Shown: in pieces, positions 16,796 to 26,155 of the stretch
Layout of the letters: each line of letters opens with the position of its first letter
Position numbering within the stretch: position 1 is the stretch's first letter
Origin: an uncultured Candidatus Binatia bacterium
Lineage (GTDB): Bacteria > Desulfobacterota > Binatia > Bin18
Reading direction: 5' to 3'
Length of the DNA: 64,000 nt
Assembly (NCBI GenBank): GCA_958296235.1
Contig: OY282457.1
Coordinates: forward strand, 2,533,338-2,597,337
Notes under the pieces: model-generated
Told to the model about the DNA's origin: nothing
Seen by the model: the letters and a program-made list of their open reading frames with translations, nothing else
Database searches by the model: none
Program-made: the position numbers and the translations under genes

Positions 16796-19078
16796 TTACG
16801 CCCCGTTTTTCTCCAGAATCGCCTTTGCCACTTTGGCTGGCGACATGGGCAGCTCGGTCATCCGCACCCCGGTTGCCCGGTAAATGGCATTGGCAATCGC
16901 AGCGGGGGGCGGGACGATCGGCACCTCACCGACGCCACGAATGCCGATGGGATGGCCGGGATTGGCCACTTCGACCAGGATGGTTTCGATCATGGGCAGG
17001 TCGAGACAGGTGGGCATGCGATAATCCAGAAAGCCGGTATTCCGCATCGTCCCATCCTCAGCGTAGAAATACTCTTCGTTGAGCGCCCAGCCGACCCCTT
17101 GGGCCACGCCACCCTGAATTTGCCCCTCGACATAGCTGGGATGGACGGCTTTGCCGACATCTTGCGCGGCAGTGTAGCGGAGAATATCGACTTTCCCGGT
17201 CTCGGGATCGACTTCCACATCAACCACGTGAGCGGCAAAGGCGGGTCCAACTCCGCGCGGCCGGACAGACGCGCGACCCATAACCGGACCACCGGCGCGG
17301 GGAAACTTGGGGGCGATTTCCTTCAGGCTCAGGGATTCGTGGCCATTAGTCAGACAGGAGAGCACCCCGTCCTGGTAGGCGACGTCTTCCGGCTTGACTT
17401 TCCAGACTGTGGCTGCCCGTTGCTTCAGTTGTCCGACGGCATCCTGGGCGGCTTCATACACGGCCAGACCGGTCGCGAAGGTCACCCGACTGCCGCCGGT
17501 CGTATCCGTATGGCCAATGGATTCCGTGTCTGCGACAACCGGGTGCATGTCTTCCGCCCTGAGTCCCAGGACCTCGGCCGCAATCATGGCGCACGAGGCC
17601 CGGCTCCCACCGATATCGGGCGAGCCCGTCACCACGTTAGCAGTCCCATCCGTGTTGATGCTCACCGTGGCGCTCGACTGAAACGCGGCATTAAACCAGA
17701 AGCCGGTTGCCACTCCCCGCCCTCGGAGTTTTCCGTTTGCACTCTGGGGCGGTGGCGACTGATAGTGCTCGCTGTTGTGAATGGCCTCAACCGTTTCGAG
17801 ATAGCCTATCCGTTTGAATTGAGGCCCGGCGGGTTGGGCCGTTCCTTCTTTGGCGCCATTGATCCGTCGTATTTCAAGCGGATCAATTCCCAGCTTTTCC
17901 GCCAGTTCATCAAGAATCGTTTCAGCCGCCAGCGCGGGGTTGGTGGCGCCGGGAGCGCGGTAGGCACACGTCTTGGGCTTGTTCAGCACAACATCGTATC
18001 CATCGATCTGAAAGTTTTCCAAGTCGTACGGAGCCAGAACGGTCATACACCCAGCCGCTACTGGTGAACCGGGAAAGGCACCAGCTTCAAACAAGAGGTG
18101 GAGTTCGGCTGCTGTGATTTTGCCCTCACGGGTGACGCCAATCTTGGCGCGAATATGCGAGCCTGGTGTCGGGCCGGTTGCGCGCAGCACCTCGCTCCGA
18201 GACATGACCATTTTCACGGGTCGGCCGGTGAGTTTGGACAGGAGTAAGGCCAACGGTTCCAAATACACCGTGGTCTTGCCGCCAAAGCCGCCCCCGATCT
18301 CGGCCGGCACGACTTTGATATCCCCGCGGTTTATTTGCAGCATGGTGCCGCACAACTCGCGCACGGCAAACGGCCCCTGAGTACTGACCCAGACCGTGGC
18401 CTTACCGTCCTGGTTATACTGCGCCACCGCGTTATGGGGCTCAATATAGCCCTGATGGACCATGGTGGTTGCAAACTCGCGGTCAATCACGATCTCGGCC
18501 GCGGCAAACCCGGCGGCGAGGTCGCCCCGTGAGAACTGGATATGGTTCGCAATATTGGTTTCTTTGTCATCCCCGGCATCGACGCCGGCGGTCCGCAGGT
18601 CCGGGTGGAGAATCACTGCGTCGTCTTGCATGGCCTCGCGCACGTTTTGGACAAAGGGCAGGAGTTCGTACTCCACTCTGATGAGTTTGAGCGCTTCCTC
18701 GGCAACATGTGGGCTGGTCGCCGCGACGGCCGCGACCGCATGACCGTCGTACAGGACTTTGCCGCGGGCCATAATGTTCGCAGCCAGGTGCCGCGGGTTG
18801 ACAAAGTTCTCGCCGATTTGCAGCATCCCCGGTTCAATCTCAGGAAAGTCGGCGCCGGTAATGACCGCTTTGACGCCTGGCAGGGCGTGCGCCTCGGAAG
18901 TCTCGATGGATTTGATCCGCGCGTGGGGGTGTGGACTCCGCAGCACTTTCCCGTGCAGGAGACCCGGCAGGGTAATATCCGCTCCATAGCGGGCGCGTCC
19001 CGTGACTTTATCAACCCCGTCGTGCCGAATGGGACGGGTGCCAATCACCTTGAACTGATGCTCGTGTTGCGCTCCCAT
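16796..19078 (-). CDS. molybdopterin-binding large subunit, xanthine dehydrogenase family (copy 1)
   Basis: This 760-residue Mo-cofactor subunit of a molybdenum hydroxylase is CoxL/XdhB-like and hydroxylates an aldehyde, N-heterocycle or similar compound. It starts FKVIGTRPIRHDGVDKVTGRARYGADI and has GGGFGGKTTVYLEPLALLL and CAYRAPGATNPALAAE (the conserved Arg). The catalytic Glu lies in RGVGEVPIVPPP near the C-terminus. It lacks the AYRCSF motif of true CO dehydrogenase. A close paralogue is at 19459-21729, with a MoaD-like gene and a terminator-like hairpin between them. The substrate is not predictable. Confidence 0.93.
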   Translation of the reverse strand: MGAQHEHQFKVIGTRPIRHDGVDKVTGRARYGADITLPGLLHGKVLRSPHPHARIKSIETSEAHALPGVKAVITGADFPEIEPGMLQIGENFVNPRHLAANIMARGKVLYDGHAVAAVAATSPHVAEEALKLIRVEYELLPFVQNVREAMQDDAVILHPDLRTAGVDAGDDKETNIANHIQFSRGDLAAGFAAAEIVIDREFATTMVHQGYIEPHNAVAQYNQDGKATVWVSTQGPFAVRELCGTMLQINRGDIKVVPAEIGGGFGGKTTVYLEPLALLLSKLTGRPVKMVMSRSEVLRATGPTPGSHIRAKIGVTREGKITAAELHLLFEAGAFPGSPVAAGCMTVLAPYDLENFQIDGYDVVLNKPKTCAYRAPGATNPALAAETILDELAEKLGIDPLEIRRINGAKEGTAQPAGPQFKRIGYLETVEAIHNSEHYQSPPPQSANGKLRGRGVATGFWFNAAFQSSATVSINTDGTANVVTGSPDIGGSRASCAMIAAEVLGLRAEDMHPVVADTESIGHTDTTGGSRVTFATGLAVYEAAQDAVGQLKQRAATVWKVKPEDVAYQDGVLSCLTNGHESLSLKEIAPKFPRAGGPVMGRASVRPRGVGPAFAAHVVDVEVDPETGKVDILRYTAAQDVGKAVHPSYVEGQIQGGVAQGVGWALNEEYFYAEDGTMRNTGFLDYRMPTCLDLPMIETILVEVANPGHPIGIRGVGEVPIVPPPAAIANAIYRATGVRMTELPMSPAKVAKAILEKNGA

Positions 19079-19094
19079 AGCCGCCTCCCGTACA

Positions 19095-19129
19095 CAAAAA
19101 CGGGGAAGAGCTGCTCACCCTTCCCCGTT
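19095..19129 (-). terminator. terminator-like hairpin between the MoaD-like gene and large subunit 1
   Basis: On the minus strand AACGGGGAAG (arm 19120-19129) pairs perfectly with CTTCCCCGTT (arm 19099-19108), separated by 11 bases and followed by a T run. This looks like an intrinsic terminator or attenuator inside the hydroxylase cluster, 17 bp before the large-subunit-1 start. Confidence 0.7.
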
Positions 19130-19151
19130 CAAGAGCTACCGTCATAGTGGT

Positions 19152-19415
19152 TTACCCGCCTCCAATAGCCGGCACAAAATGGACTTCGCCTTCATCTGGA
19201 ACCGATTCGGTCAACCCTTCCGTCCCAATCTCTCCGTTGATCGAAACCGCAATGGAGCCGACCAGGTCGCCGGCCTCAACCACGCGGCTCCGAAAACCGG
19301 GAAACTGGCGGTCAAGGTCTTCGATTATTGCTCCGACCGTTTTGCCGGTGGCAATCGTGCGATCTTTACCACCGGTTAATTTCCGCAGGAGCGAAGGGAT
19401 ATAGACGGTTGCCAT
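19152..19415 (-). CDS. MoaD/ThiS-like ubiquitin-fold protein
   Basis: This 87-residue beta-grasp protein begins MATVYIPSLLRKLTGGKDRTI, has VGAIIEDLDRQFPGF near residues 27-41, and ends in VPAIGGG. The C-terminal Gly-Gly is the site that is thiocarboxylated in MoaD and ThiS. Here one more Gly follows the usual ending. It lies between two molybdenum large-subunit genes, so a role as a dedicated sulphur carrier for the Mo cofactor is likely but inferred. It is too short and too divergent to distinguish MoaD from ThiS. Confidence 0.85.
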   Translation of the reverse strand: MATVYIPSLLRKLTGGKDRTIATGKTVGAIIEDLDRQFPGFRSRVVEAGDLVGSIAVSINGEIGTEGLTESVPDEGEVHFVPAIGGG

Positions 19416-19425
19416 AGAGTGCGGG

Positions 19426-19453
19426 ACAGGGGCACATCGAGACGTGCCCCTGT
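19426..19453 (-). other. strong hairpin upstream of the MoaD-like gene
   Basis: Perfect arms ACAGGGGCAC (19426-19435) and GTGCCCCTGT (19444-19453) with an 8-base loop lie between large subunit 2 and the MoaD-like start. There is no T run, so an mRNA stabiliser or processing site is more likely than a terminator. Confidence 0.55.
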
Positions 19454-19458
19454 GGTCG

Positions 19459-21729
19459 TTATCCGTTTTTCTCCAGGATCGCCTTGGTCACGCGTGGGGG
19501 TGACATGGGCAGGTCCAGCATCCGCACGCCGGTTGCGTTATAGATGGCATTGGCGATGGCAGCCGGCGGAGGAACAATCGGCACCTCACCGACACCCCGC
19601 ACGCCCACCGGATGACCGGGGTTCGGGACCTCAACCAGGACGGTTTCAATCATGGGCAAATCCAGACAGGTCGGCATCCGATAATCCAGGAAGCCGGTGT
19701 TCTGCATACATCCGTCTTCGCCATAGACGTATTCCTCGTTGAGCGCCCAGCCGACCCCTTGGGCCACGCCGCCCTGCATCTGACCTTCGACGTAGCTGGG
19801 GTGGACGGCCTTCCCTACGTCCTGGACAGCCGTGTAGCGTAGCACGTCAACCTTGCCGGTTTCCTCATCAACGGCCACGTCAACCACATGGGTGGCGAAG
19901 CCCGGGCCCACCCCGCGTGGGTTGACGGACGCGCGGCCGGCGACCGGACCGCCGGTCCGCGGCAGCTTGCCGGCGAGTTCCTTGAGGCTCATGGACTCGG
20001 CCCCGTTCTCGGTACAGGTAAAGACACCATCCTGAAACGCGACTTTATCCGCGTCCACCTTCCAGGATTTGGCCGCCCGCCCTTTGAGTTGATTCAGCAC
20101 ATCCTGGGCGGCTTCATACACGGCCGTCCCGGTGGCAAAGGTGACCCGGCTGCCACCGGTCATATCCGTATGCCCAATGGACTCGGTATCGGCCACAACC
20201 GGGTGGACTTCTTCGGCCTTGAGGCCGAGCACCTCCGCGGCGATCATGGCGCAGGATGTCCGCGTGCCACCAATATCGGTCGAACCGGTGACCACATTGG
20301 CGGTCCCGTCGCTGTTAATGGCAACGGTCGCGCTGGACTGAAAACCGGCGTTGAACCAGAAGCCCGAGGCCAGACCCCGACCAACCCGCCGGCCTTCGAC
20401 CTGAGGCAGCTCGGACTTGAAGTGGTCGCTATTCTGGGCGGCTTCGAGCGTTTCAAGAAAGCCGATCTGGCCAAATTTCGGACCCGCGGGCTGCGCCGTG
20501 CCCTCTTTGGCACCGTTGATGCGACGGATTTCCAGCGGGTCTATGCCGAGCCTTTCGGCGATTTCATCAAGTACCGTCTCCGAGCCCATGGCCGCGTTGG
20601 TTGCGCCCGGAGCCCGGTAGGCCGCGGTCTTGGGCTTATTGACCAGGACATCGTAGCCGTCAATTTTGAGATTCTCGATATCATACGGAGCAATCACGCA
20701 CATACAGCCCGCGCCCACCGGGGAGCCCGGAAAGCCACCGGCTTCATAGGCCATCCAGACTTCGGCAGCCGTAATCTTGCCGTCCTTGTCCGCTCCCATC
20801 TTCACCTTGATATGCGAACCTGGGGTCGGGCCGGTAGCTTTGAGCACATCGGCCCGGCTCATCACCATTTTGACCGGCTTGCCGGTATGCTTCGAGAGCA
20901 TGAGCGCAATCGGCTCGTAATAAATAGGAATCTTGCCCCCAAAACCGCCACCGATCTCGGCGGGAATAACCTTGATCTTGCTCGGCGGCATGTCGAGCAC
21001 AAAGGCGGTTTGGTCCCGAGCCGTAAACGCGCCCTGAGTGCTGACCCAGATCGTACTCTGCCCGTCCGAACTGTACTGCGCCACGGCGTTGTGCGGCTCA
21101 ATATAGCCTTGGTGGACCATGGATGTGTCAAACTCGCGCTCAATGACCACTTCGGCGGCGGCAAAGCCGGCGGCCAGGTCGCCGCGCGCGAACTGGATAT
21201 GGTTGGCGACGTTCGTATCCGTGGGCTCGCCATCATCGCCCTTGCCCAAGCCGGGGATCAGGATAGGGGCTTTATCATCCATCGCTTCAACAACGTCCTG
21301 CACGTGCGGCAAGACTTCATAGTCAACCTTGATCAGCTTTGTGGCTTCTTCGGCGATATGCGGGCTGAGGGCTGCGACTGCGGCCACCACATGGCCGTCA
21401 TACAGAACCTTGTCTCGGGCGATACAGTTCAGAGAGAGATGCTGCGGGTTGATCGGCAGCTCGCCCATTGCCGCCATACCCGGCCCAATCTCCGGGAAAT
21501 CCTGGGCCGTGATGACCGCTTTCACCCCAGGCAGAGCCTTGGCCGCCGAGGTGTCGATCGATTTGATTCTGGCGTGGGCGTGCGGGCTGCGCAGGACCTT
21601 GCCGTGTAAGAGGCCGGCCAGGCTGATATCGGCCCCATACTGCGCCCGACCGGTGACTTTATCGACCCCATCGTGCCGAATCGGCCGTGTCCCGATGACC
21701 TTAAATTTATGTTCTTGTTGAGTTGCCAT
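19459..21729 (-). CDS. molybdopterin-binding large subunit, xanthine dehydrogenase family (copy 2)
   Basis: This 756-residue large subunit is a close paralogue of the 16796-19078 protein, with the same start (FKVIGTRPIRHDGVDKVTGRA) and end motifs (RGVGEVPIVPPP with the catalytic Glu). AAYRAPGATNAAMGSE holds the conserved Arg. It directly follows the 2Fe-2S subunit gene (4 bp apart), so it is the default partner of the small and FAD subunits. Copy 1 is then either an alternative large subunit with another substrate or half of a heterodimer. Confidence 0.93.
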   Translation of the reverse strand: MATQQEHKFKVIGTRPIRHDGVDKVTGRAQYGADISLAGLLHGKVLRSPHAHARIKSIDTSAAKALPGVKAVITAQDFPEIGPGMAAMGELPINPQHLSLNCIARDKVLYDGHVVAAVAALSPHIAEEATKLIKVDYEVLPHVQDVVEAMDDKAPILIPGLGKGDDGEPTDTNVANHIQFARGDLAAGFAAAEVVIEREFDTSMVHQGYIEPHNAVAQYSSDGQSTIWVSTQGAFTARDQTAFVLDMPPSKIKVIPAEIGGGFGGKIPIYYEPIALMLSKHTGKPVKMVMSRADVLKATGPTPGSHIKVKMGADKDGKITAAEVWMAYEAGGFPGSPVGAGCMCVIAPYDIENLKIDGYDVLVNKPKTAAYRAPGATNAAMGSETVLDEIAERLGIDPLEIRRINGAKEGTAQPAGPKFGQIGFLETLEAAQNSDHFKSELPQVEGRRVGRGLASGFWFNAGFQSSATVAINSDGTANVVTGSTDIGGTRTSCAMIAAEVLGLKAEEVHPVVADTESIGHTDMTGGSRVTFATGTAVYEAAQDVLNQLKGRAAKSWKVDADKVAFQDGVFTCTENGAESMSLKELAGKLPRTGGPVAGRASVNPRGVGPGFATHVVDVAVDEETGKVDVLRYTAVQDVGKAVHPSYVEGQMQGGVAQGVGWALNEEYVYGEDGCMQNTGFLDYRMPTCLDLPMIETVLVEVPNPGHPVGVRGVGEVPIVPPPAAIANAIYNATGVRMLDLPMSPPRVTKAILEKNG

Positions 21730-21732
21730 GAT

Positions 21733-22209
21733 TTATCTCCCTTGCATTTCAGCGGCAGCGTCTTGCACCGCTCTCACGATCTTGTCATAGCCGGTACAGC
21801 GGCAGAGATTGCCAGCCAGGGCGTAGCGAATTTCGTGCTCAGTGGGGTTGGGATTCCGGTCCAACAAGGCTTTGGACGTGACTAAAAAACCGGGGGTGCA
21901 GATTCCGCACTGGAGGGCGGCATGTTCCAGAAATTTCTTCTGGAGCGGATGCAGGGCATCTCCGTCGGCCAAACCTTCGACCGTGGTGATGTCTTTGCCC
22001 TCGGCCTCAACACCGAGCACCAGACAGGAGTCGGTGGGGCGGCCATCCAGAATGACGCTGCACGCGCCGCAGTCGCCCGTCAGACAGCCTTCTTTCGTGC
22101 CGGTATAGCCGACAACATCACGCAGCACCTCAAGCAGGCTCTGACGTGGCTCACACAGGAACTCGGTCTCTTCCCCATTGATTGTTGTTTGCACATATAC
22201 TTTCTTCAT
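21733..22209 (-). CDS. 2Fe-2S subunit of the molybdenum hydroxylase
   Basis: This 158-residue CoxS/XdhC-type iron-sulphur subunit has all eight cluster cysteines. The plant-ferredoxin-like set lies in GCLTGDCGACSVILDGRPTDSC (split here by text only; residues about 40-62), and the C-terminal set lies in QCGICTPGF and CRCTGYDKI. It carries electrons from the Mo site to FAD. It is encoded 23 bp after the FAD subunit and 3 bp before large subunit 2. Confidence 0.95.
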   Translation of the reverse strand: MKKVYVQTTINGEETEFLCEPRQSLLEVLRDVVGYTGTKEGCLTGDCGACSVILDGRPTDSCLVLGVEAEGKDITTVEGLADGDALHPLQKKFLEHAALQCGICTPGFLVTSKALLDRNPNPTEHEIRYALAGNLCRCTGYDKIVRAVQDAAAEMQGR

Positions 22210-22232
22210 GTATGTCCTGCCTTCCCAATAAC

Positions 22233-23096
22233 CTAGCGTGCCCGCGCGGCGGCTGCCTTCAAAGTACGGCGGGTGAGAACACCGACAAGATGCGTCCGAA
22301 ATTCTGCCGTGCCGCGCATATCACTAATGGGCGAGGCGGCTTGCTGAGCGAGCTGTGCCGCCGCCTCGATAGCGGCATCGTCCAGCGTTTTCCCGACGAG
22401 AGCATCGCCCGCTTCTTTGGCCAGCAGTGGCCGGGCGGCAACCGCACCCAGACCGATACGGGCCGCGGTGCAGGTATCGCCGTCAAGCGCGACGCACGAG
22501 CCCACGCCCACGACAGCGATATCCATCTCGTTCCGAGGGATAAAACGTTGGTAGCAGTCGGCGGCCTGCCCTTGCGGGGCGGGAACCTGGAATGCCACCA
22601 GCAACTCGTTCGGGGCGAGTACCGTTTGTCCGGGGGCAGTCACAAAATCTTCCACTGCCACCTCTCGCGTCCCGTTGGGTCCGGCGATATGACAGACTGC
22701 GCCCAAAGCAATCAGGGCCGGCGTCGTATCCGCGGCGGGTGAGCCATTACAGACATTGCCACCCACCGAGGCCCGCGCCAGGATCTGATCGGAGCCGATC
22801 AGCCCGGCCGCCTCAACCAGCCCCGGATAGTGCTGCTGGACTGTCGCGTCTGCAATAATATCGCAGCACGCCCGCGCGGCTCCGAGTCGGAGTCCGGTTT
22901 GCGCCTCAAAAGACAAGGCTTGGAGTTCTGGGACCTTTTTGGCGTCAATCACCTGTCCCGGTTGTCGAACACCGGCACGCATCTGGATAATCAGATCCGT
23001 ACCTCCTGCCAGCATACGCCCATTTTCACCCGCCGCGGCCAAAACGCTAATGGCCTGATCGAGCGAAGTCGGCGCTTCATAATTCAGTTCGTGCAA
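22233..23096 (-). CDS. FAD-binding subunit of the molybdenum hydroxylase
   Basis: This 287-residue CoxM-type subunit binds FAD and passes electrons to the acceptor. MLAGGTDLIIQMRAG (residues 33-47) and RASVGGNVCNGSPAADTTPAL are the two FAD-binding signatures. The start is a TTG at 23096, set by AAAAGGAGGCGACC directly upstream; no ATG is available there. It is the first structural gene of the enzyme operon (FAD, 2Fe-2S, large subunit 2). Confidence 0.95.
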   Translation of the reverse strand: MHELNYEAPTSLDQAISVLAAAGENGRMLAGGTDLIIQMRAGVRQPGQVIDAKKVPELQALSFEAQTGLRLGAARACCDIIADATVQQHYPGLVEAAGLIGSDQILARASVGGNVCNGSPAADTTPALIALGAVCHIAGPNGTREVAVEDFVTAPGQTVLAPNELLVAFQVPAPQGQAADCYQRFIPRNEMDIAVVGVGSCVALDGDTCTAARIGLGAVAARPLLAKEAGDALVGKTLDDAAIEAAAQLAQQAASPISDMRGTAEFRTHLVGVLTRRTLKAAAARAR

Positions 23097-23198
23097 GGTC
23101 GCCTCCTTTTCCGATTTTGATTCGTCCTCGGTTATCTTCCTGCCTCTCCACAGGCTCCTAGATTGCTATATAAAAGCGCCAGGAAGTGCAAGGGTTCC

Positions 23199-23250
23199 AA
23201 AGAGTAAACGTGTTCCCCCAGATACAGCGCTGTTGACACCTGTACTCTTT
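23199..23250. repeat. dispersed palindrome upstream of the FAD-subunit gene
   Basis: Left arm AAAGAGTAAACGTGTTCC (23199-23216) and right arm TGACACCTGTACTCTTT (23234-23250) form an imperfect palindrome like that at 59028-59079. It lies in the 178-bp gap between the FAD-subunit start and the MocA-like stop. No other gene is seen in that gap. Confidence 0.7.
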
Positions 23251-23274
23251 CAGACGTTCTCGACCGCTAGAGCC

Positions 23275-23874
23275 TTATATTTTTCGTGTGCCAACCCAGC
23301 GGGCATACTCTTGGGGCGTATCAATATCGGCCCGAATACCGGGATCATTGAGCCCAAGCTCACGCACCCGCTCCGGGTCTTTGCGGACAACCATCTTTGC
23401 CCCGCTGTCCAGCGGGGCGGCCAGAATTTCTCCGTATACACCTCTGGAGAACAGCACCGGATGGCCGCGGCGGCCCTGGTAGGACGCAATGATAATGGGG
23501 AGGGGAGCGGTCGCAAACGAGGCCATGAGGGCCCGTATGGTCTCGGACTGGATAAGAGGGTGATCCACGAGGTTGACCACTGCGGCCTGGCTCTCGGGCG
23601 AAAGGGCCTGAATGCCCACTTGCAGAGAAGAGAGTTGGCCCAGTCGGTACTGCGAGTTCAGGACGGTCCGAAGAGCCGGATGTTGCGGGACGACCGCCCG
23701 AATCGATTCTGCGTGCTCATGCGCTCCGAGGACGACGATGAGTTCATCGACTCCAGCGGTCAAAAAGGCCGCACAGATATTTTCAATAAACGTTCGTCCC
23801 TGATAGTCGAGCAGCGCTTTGGGCGATCCCATGCGCCGGGACTCGCCAGCGGCCAGGATAATTCCAGAAATCAT
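23275..23874 (-). CDS. molybdenum cofactor nucleotidyltransferase (MocA-like)
   Basis: This 199-residue nucleotidyltransferase probably attaches CMP (or GMP) to molybdopterin for the adjacent hydroxylase. The N-terminus is diagnostic: ISGIILAAGESRRMGSPKALL. VVNLVDHPLIQSETI holds the metal-binding Asp, and GRRGHPVLFSRGVYGEI is the later conserved loop. XdhC lies 41 bp upstream on the same strand. The alternative is a general NTP-transferase such as a MobA-like protein, but the context favours MocA. Confidence 0.9.
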   Translation of the reverse strand: MISGIILAAGESRRMGSPKALLDYQGRTFIENICAAFLTAGVDELIVVLGAHEHAESIRAVVPQHPALRTVLNSQYRLGQLSSLQVGIQALSPESQAAVVNLVDHPLIQSETIRALMASFATAPLPIIIASYQGRRGHPVLFSRGVYGEILAAPLDSGAKMVVRKDPERVRELGLNDPGIRADIDTPQEYARWVGTRKI

Positions 23875-23915
23875 ATCCAGAAATCATACCGCGCGTTCGT
23901 TGAGAAAGAGCGCGC

Positions 23916-25076
23916 TTAGGGCGTAAATTTGAGAGGTCCGTCAGGCCGGACTTTGGCGGCCAGCGAGAGCGTGTCCGCCGGGCCCTTGCGCCGGGCGCGA
24001 ACGATCTCGGCAGTAATGGCGACGGCAATTTCCGCCGGCGTTTCTGCTGCAATATCGAGCCCCAGCGGCGTATGCACGCGGGCGACGTCTTCCGGGCTAT
24101 AGCCTTGTTCAACCAAACGTTCGAGGGTCCTTTTTGAGCGCCGCCGACTGCCGATCATGCCAATATAGGCCGGATTCTTCTTGAGCGCGGTCTTGACCGA
24201 GGTCTCATCCCACACATGGCCGCGTGTGACCACAACGACAAAGGTCTGGCGGTTGATATGCAGGCTGTTCAGGACGTCCTCAAACGGTCCGACTCGAACC
24301 TCGGCGGCGCGAGGAAAGCGTTCTCGATTGGCAAAGGCCCAGCGATCATCCACCACAACAGTGTGGAAGCCGAGCATCGCCCCTATCTCGCACAGCGGCT
24401 GGGCAATATGGCCGGCGCCAACAATGAGCAAGGTCTGCATACCGGTCTGCACGTCAACGAAAACACGCGGCCAATCCTCTTTTCGGACAAGCGCGTCTTC
24501 TCGAATTTCGCCCTGTGGTGACACGGCAAACAGTTGGGGTTTGCCTGCAGAGACAGATGAGGAAAATGTCTTGAGGGTGTCTGCTGTGATTGAGACGGCC
24601 GGAGTCAGAGACGCCCCGCCGTTTCCATCCTGGCCAAGCGACAGGCAGCTCTTTGTTCCGGGTCGGACTCCGCTGAGCGGGTCGAGCGCCGTTACCAGAG
24701 CCGCGGGCTGGTGAGCGCGCGTCGCCTCGGCCAGGGTCTGGGCTAACTCGCGGTGTTCCTCCGGCTGCCAGAGGTCAAGCGCGACATCCATCACCCCACC
24801 ACAGACCTGGATCTCGTCCTGATCAAAGTCGCCGGTCAAATCGACCTGAACAATACGCGGGGGGAGTTTTTGGTCCAGCACCGGATAGGCCCGGCGGAGC
24901 ACTTCCCCTTCGCCACAGCCCCCACCAATTGTCCCAAACGGCTGTCCTTCGGGTGGCACGACCATTTTCGCCCCGACCTCACGCGGCACAGAGCCCCGCG
25001 TGCGGATAATAGTCGCCAACACAAAAGGCTTGCCAGCCGCCAAAATTTCTTCAGCACGTTCCCAGAGATCTTCCAC
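23916..25076 (-). CDS. XdhC/CoxI family Mo-cofactor insertion protein
   Basis: This 386-residue maturation factor binds, sulphurates and inserts the Mo cofactor into xanthine-dehydrogenase-type enzymes. The N-terminal XdhC_CoxI domain reads FVLATIIRTRGSVPREVGAKMVV and FGTIGGGCGEGEVLRRA. A C-terminal Rossmann domain has LLIVGAGHIAQPLCEIGAMLGF and ends with the AETPAEIAVAITAEIVRARR element. The start is a GTG at 25076. Gene order XdhC-MocA-FAD-FeS-large is that of a complete hydroxylase locus. Confidence 0.93.
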   Translation of the reverse strand: MEDLWERAEEILAAGKPFVLATIIRTRGSVPREVGAKMVVPPEGQPFGTIGGGCGEGEVLRRAYPVLDQKLPPRIVQVDLTGDFDQDEIQVCGGVMDVALDLWQPEEHRELAQTLAEATRAHQPAALVTALDPLSGVRPGTKSCLSLGQDGNGGASLTPAVSITADTLKTFSSSVSAGKPQLFAVSPQGEIREDALVRKEDWPRVFVDVQTGMQTLLIVGAGHIAQPLCEIGAMLGFHTVVVDDRWAFANRERFPRAAEVRVGPFEDVLNSLHINRQTFVVVVTRGHVWDETSVKTALKKNPAYIGMIGSRRRSKRTLERLVEQGYSPEDVARVHTPLGLDIAAETPAEIAVAITAEIVRARRKGPADTLSLAAKVRPDGPLKFTP

Positions 25077-25137
25077 GGCACGAATCCTATCTGAACAGTG
25101 GGGGGGAAAGCAACGGAATACTGTCCGTTTTGTGAGA

Positions 25138-26148
25138 CTATTGAAAGCGGGGCATAATTTGTTGGGCGAAGGTCTGCAACACCTGGGCCGGATCGCCGGT
25201 CAGCGGGCCGAGAAAAATTTTCTCGGCCCCAGCCTCGGCGGCGCGCTCGACCTGCTCAATACAGTCCTGGGGCGTCCCCGCGATGGCGAAGCGTTCGGCC
25301 AGATAATCCTTCAGACCCAGTTCATCAACCATCCTGGCGTGAAATCGTTCGGCACCGAGCAATTCGTGTTCATGCGGACGGTAGGCGGCCTTGAGTTTTT
25401 CAATCGGCCCCCACAATTCGACAGGAATACGCTTGCCCTCCAAGGTCCGCCGAAAGGCATGGTTGGCACTCGCGGCCAGGGCCATGCGGATTTCATCCAC
25501 CGCGGCCGGCGTGGTCTCGGCCACGTTGGTTTTGGCAAAAAACCAGATATCCAAGTCTTCAAGTTTTCGCCCGGCAGCCTTGGCTCCGGCTTCGATACGG
25601 GCATAGGCGTCCTGCACGACCGCGGGGCTCAGTCCGCTGCCCACAATCACCCCATCGGCTAATTCACCCGCCAACTGCAGGGTCTTTGGCCCCTCGGCAC
25701 AGACGTACAGAGGAACCGGCCTTTTGACCCAGACTTGGCGAACGGTTTTGCCCTGGAAGCGGGTCTCGCCGGTATAAAATCCTTTGATCGCTTCAAGCGC
25801 TTCCCGAAACTCGGCGAGTCGAGCGGCCTTGAGACCCACATTATACACGGCACTGTCCCCTGTCCCGATGCCCAGAAAGGCGCGACCGTCCGACAGTTCG
25901 TTGATCGAGGCAATGGCCCCTGCCGTGACCGCGGGATGGCGGGTCAGGGGGTTGGTCACAAATGTCCCCATACGCAGCCGCTGACTGTGCAGCGCGCATT
26001 GGGTCAAAGTCACATAGCAGTCCGGCCACAGCCAGTGCGCGTCCGGCACGCCCACCATCTCAAAGCCCCAGGCTTCAATCTGGCGCACCAGCCCCGGCAA
26101 GTCAGGATAGTTATGCGCAAGGGGAATGGTTGCGAATTGGACGCTCAT
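25138..26148 (-). CDS. LLM class flavin-dependent oxidoreductase
   Basis: This 336-residue luciferase-like protein belongs near the F420-dependent methylene-H4MPT reductase group. Markers are MVGVPDAHWLWPDCYVTL (residues 32-49), RMGTFVTNPLTRHPAVTAGA and SDGRAFLGIGTGDSAVYNVG. PVPLYVCAEGPKTLQLAGELADGVI is the usual central segment. It would act on a small carbonyl or sulphur compound, unassigned. A dispersed-repeat arm lies eight bases upstream of its ATG. Confidence 0.9.
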   Translation of the reverse strand: MSVQFATIPLAHNYPDLPGLVRQIEAWGFEMVGVPDAHWLWPDCYVTLTQCALHSQRLRMGTFVTNPLTRHPAVTAGAIASINELSDGRAFLGIGTGDSAVYNVGLKAARLAEFREALEAIKGFYTGETRFQGKTVRQVWVKRPVPLYVCAEGPKTLQLAGELADGVIVGSGLSPAVVQDAYARIEAGAKAAGRKLEDLDIWFFAKTNVAETTPAAVDEIRMALAASANHAFRRTLEGKRIPVELWGPIEKLKAAYRPHEHELLGAERFHARMVDELGLKDYLAERFAIAGTPQDCIEQVERAAEAGAEKIFLGPLTGDPAQVLQTFAQQIMPRFQ

Positions 26149-26155
26149 CGACCTA

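Noticed and set aside
16952..18067. 371-codon open frame on the + strand
   Set aside because: Antisense shadow of molybdenum large subunit copy 1 with no recognisable motifs.
19888..21609. 573-codon open frame on the + strand
   Set aside because: It is antisense to the molybdenum large subunit copy 2, whose protein motifs are clear; GC-rich genes often leave such open frames on the other strand.
16796..21729. Aerobic CO dehydrogenase
   Set aside because: The large subunits lack the AYRCSF active-site loop of CoxL; they have AYRAPG instead.
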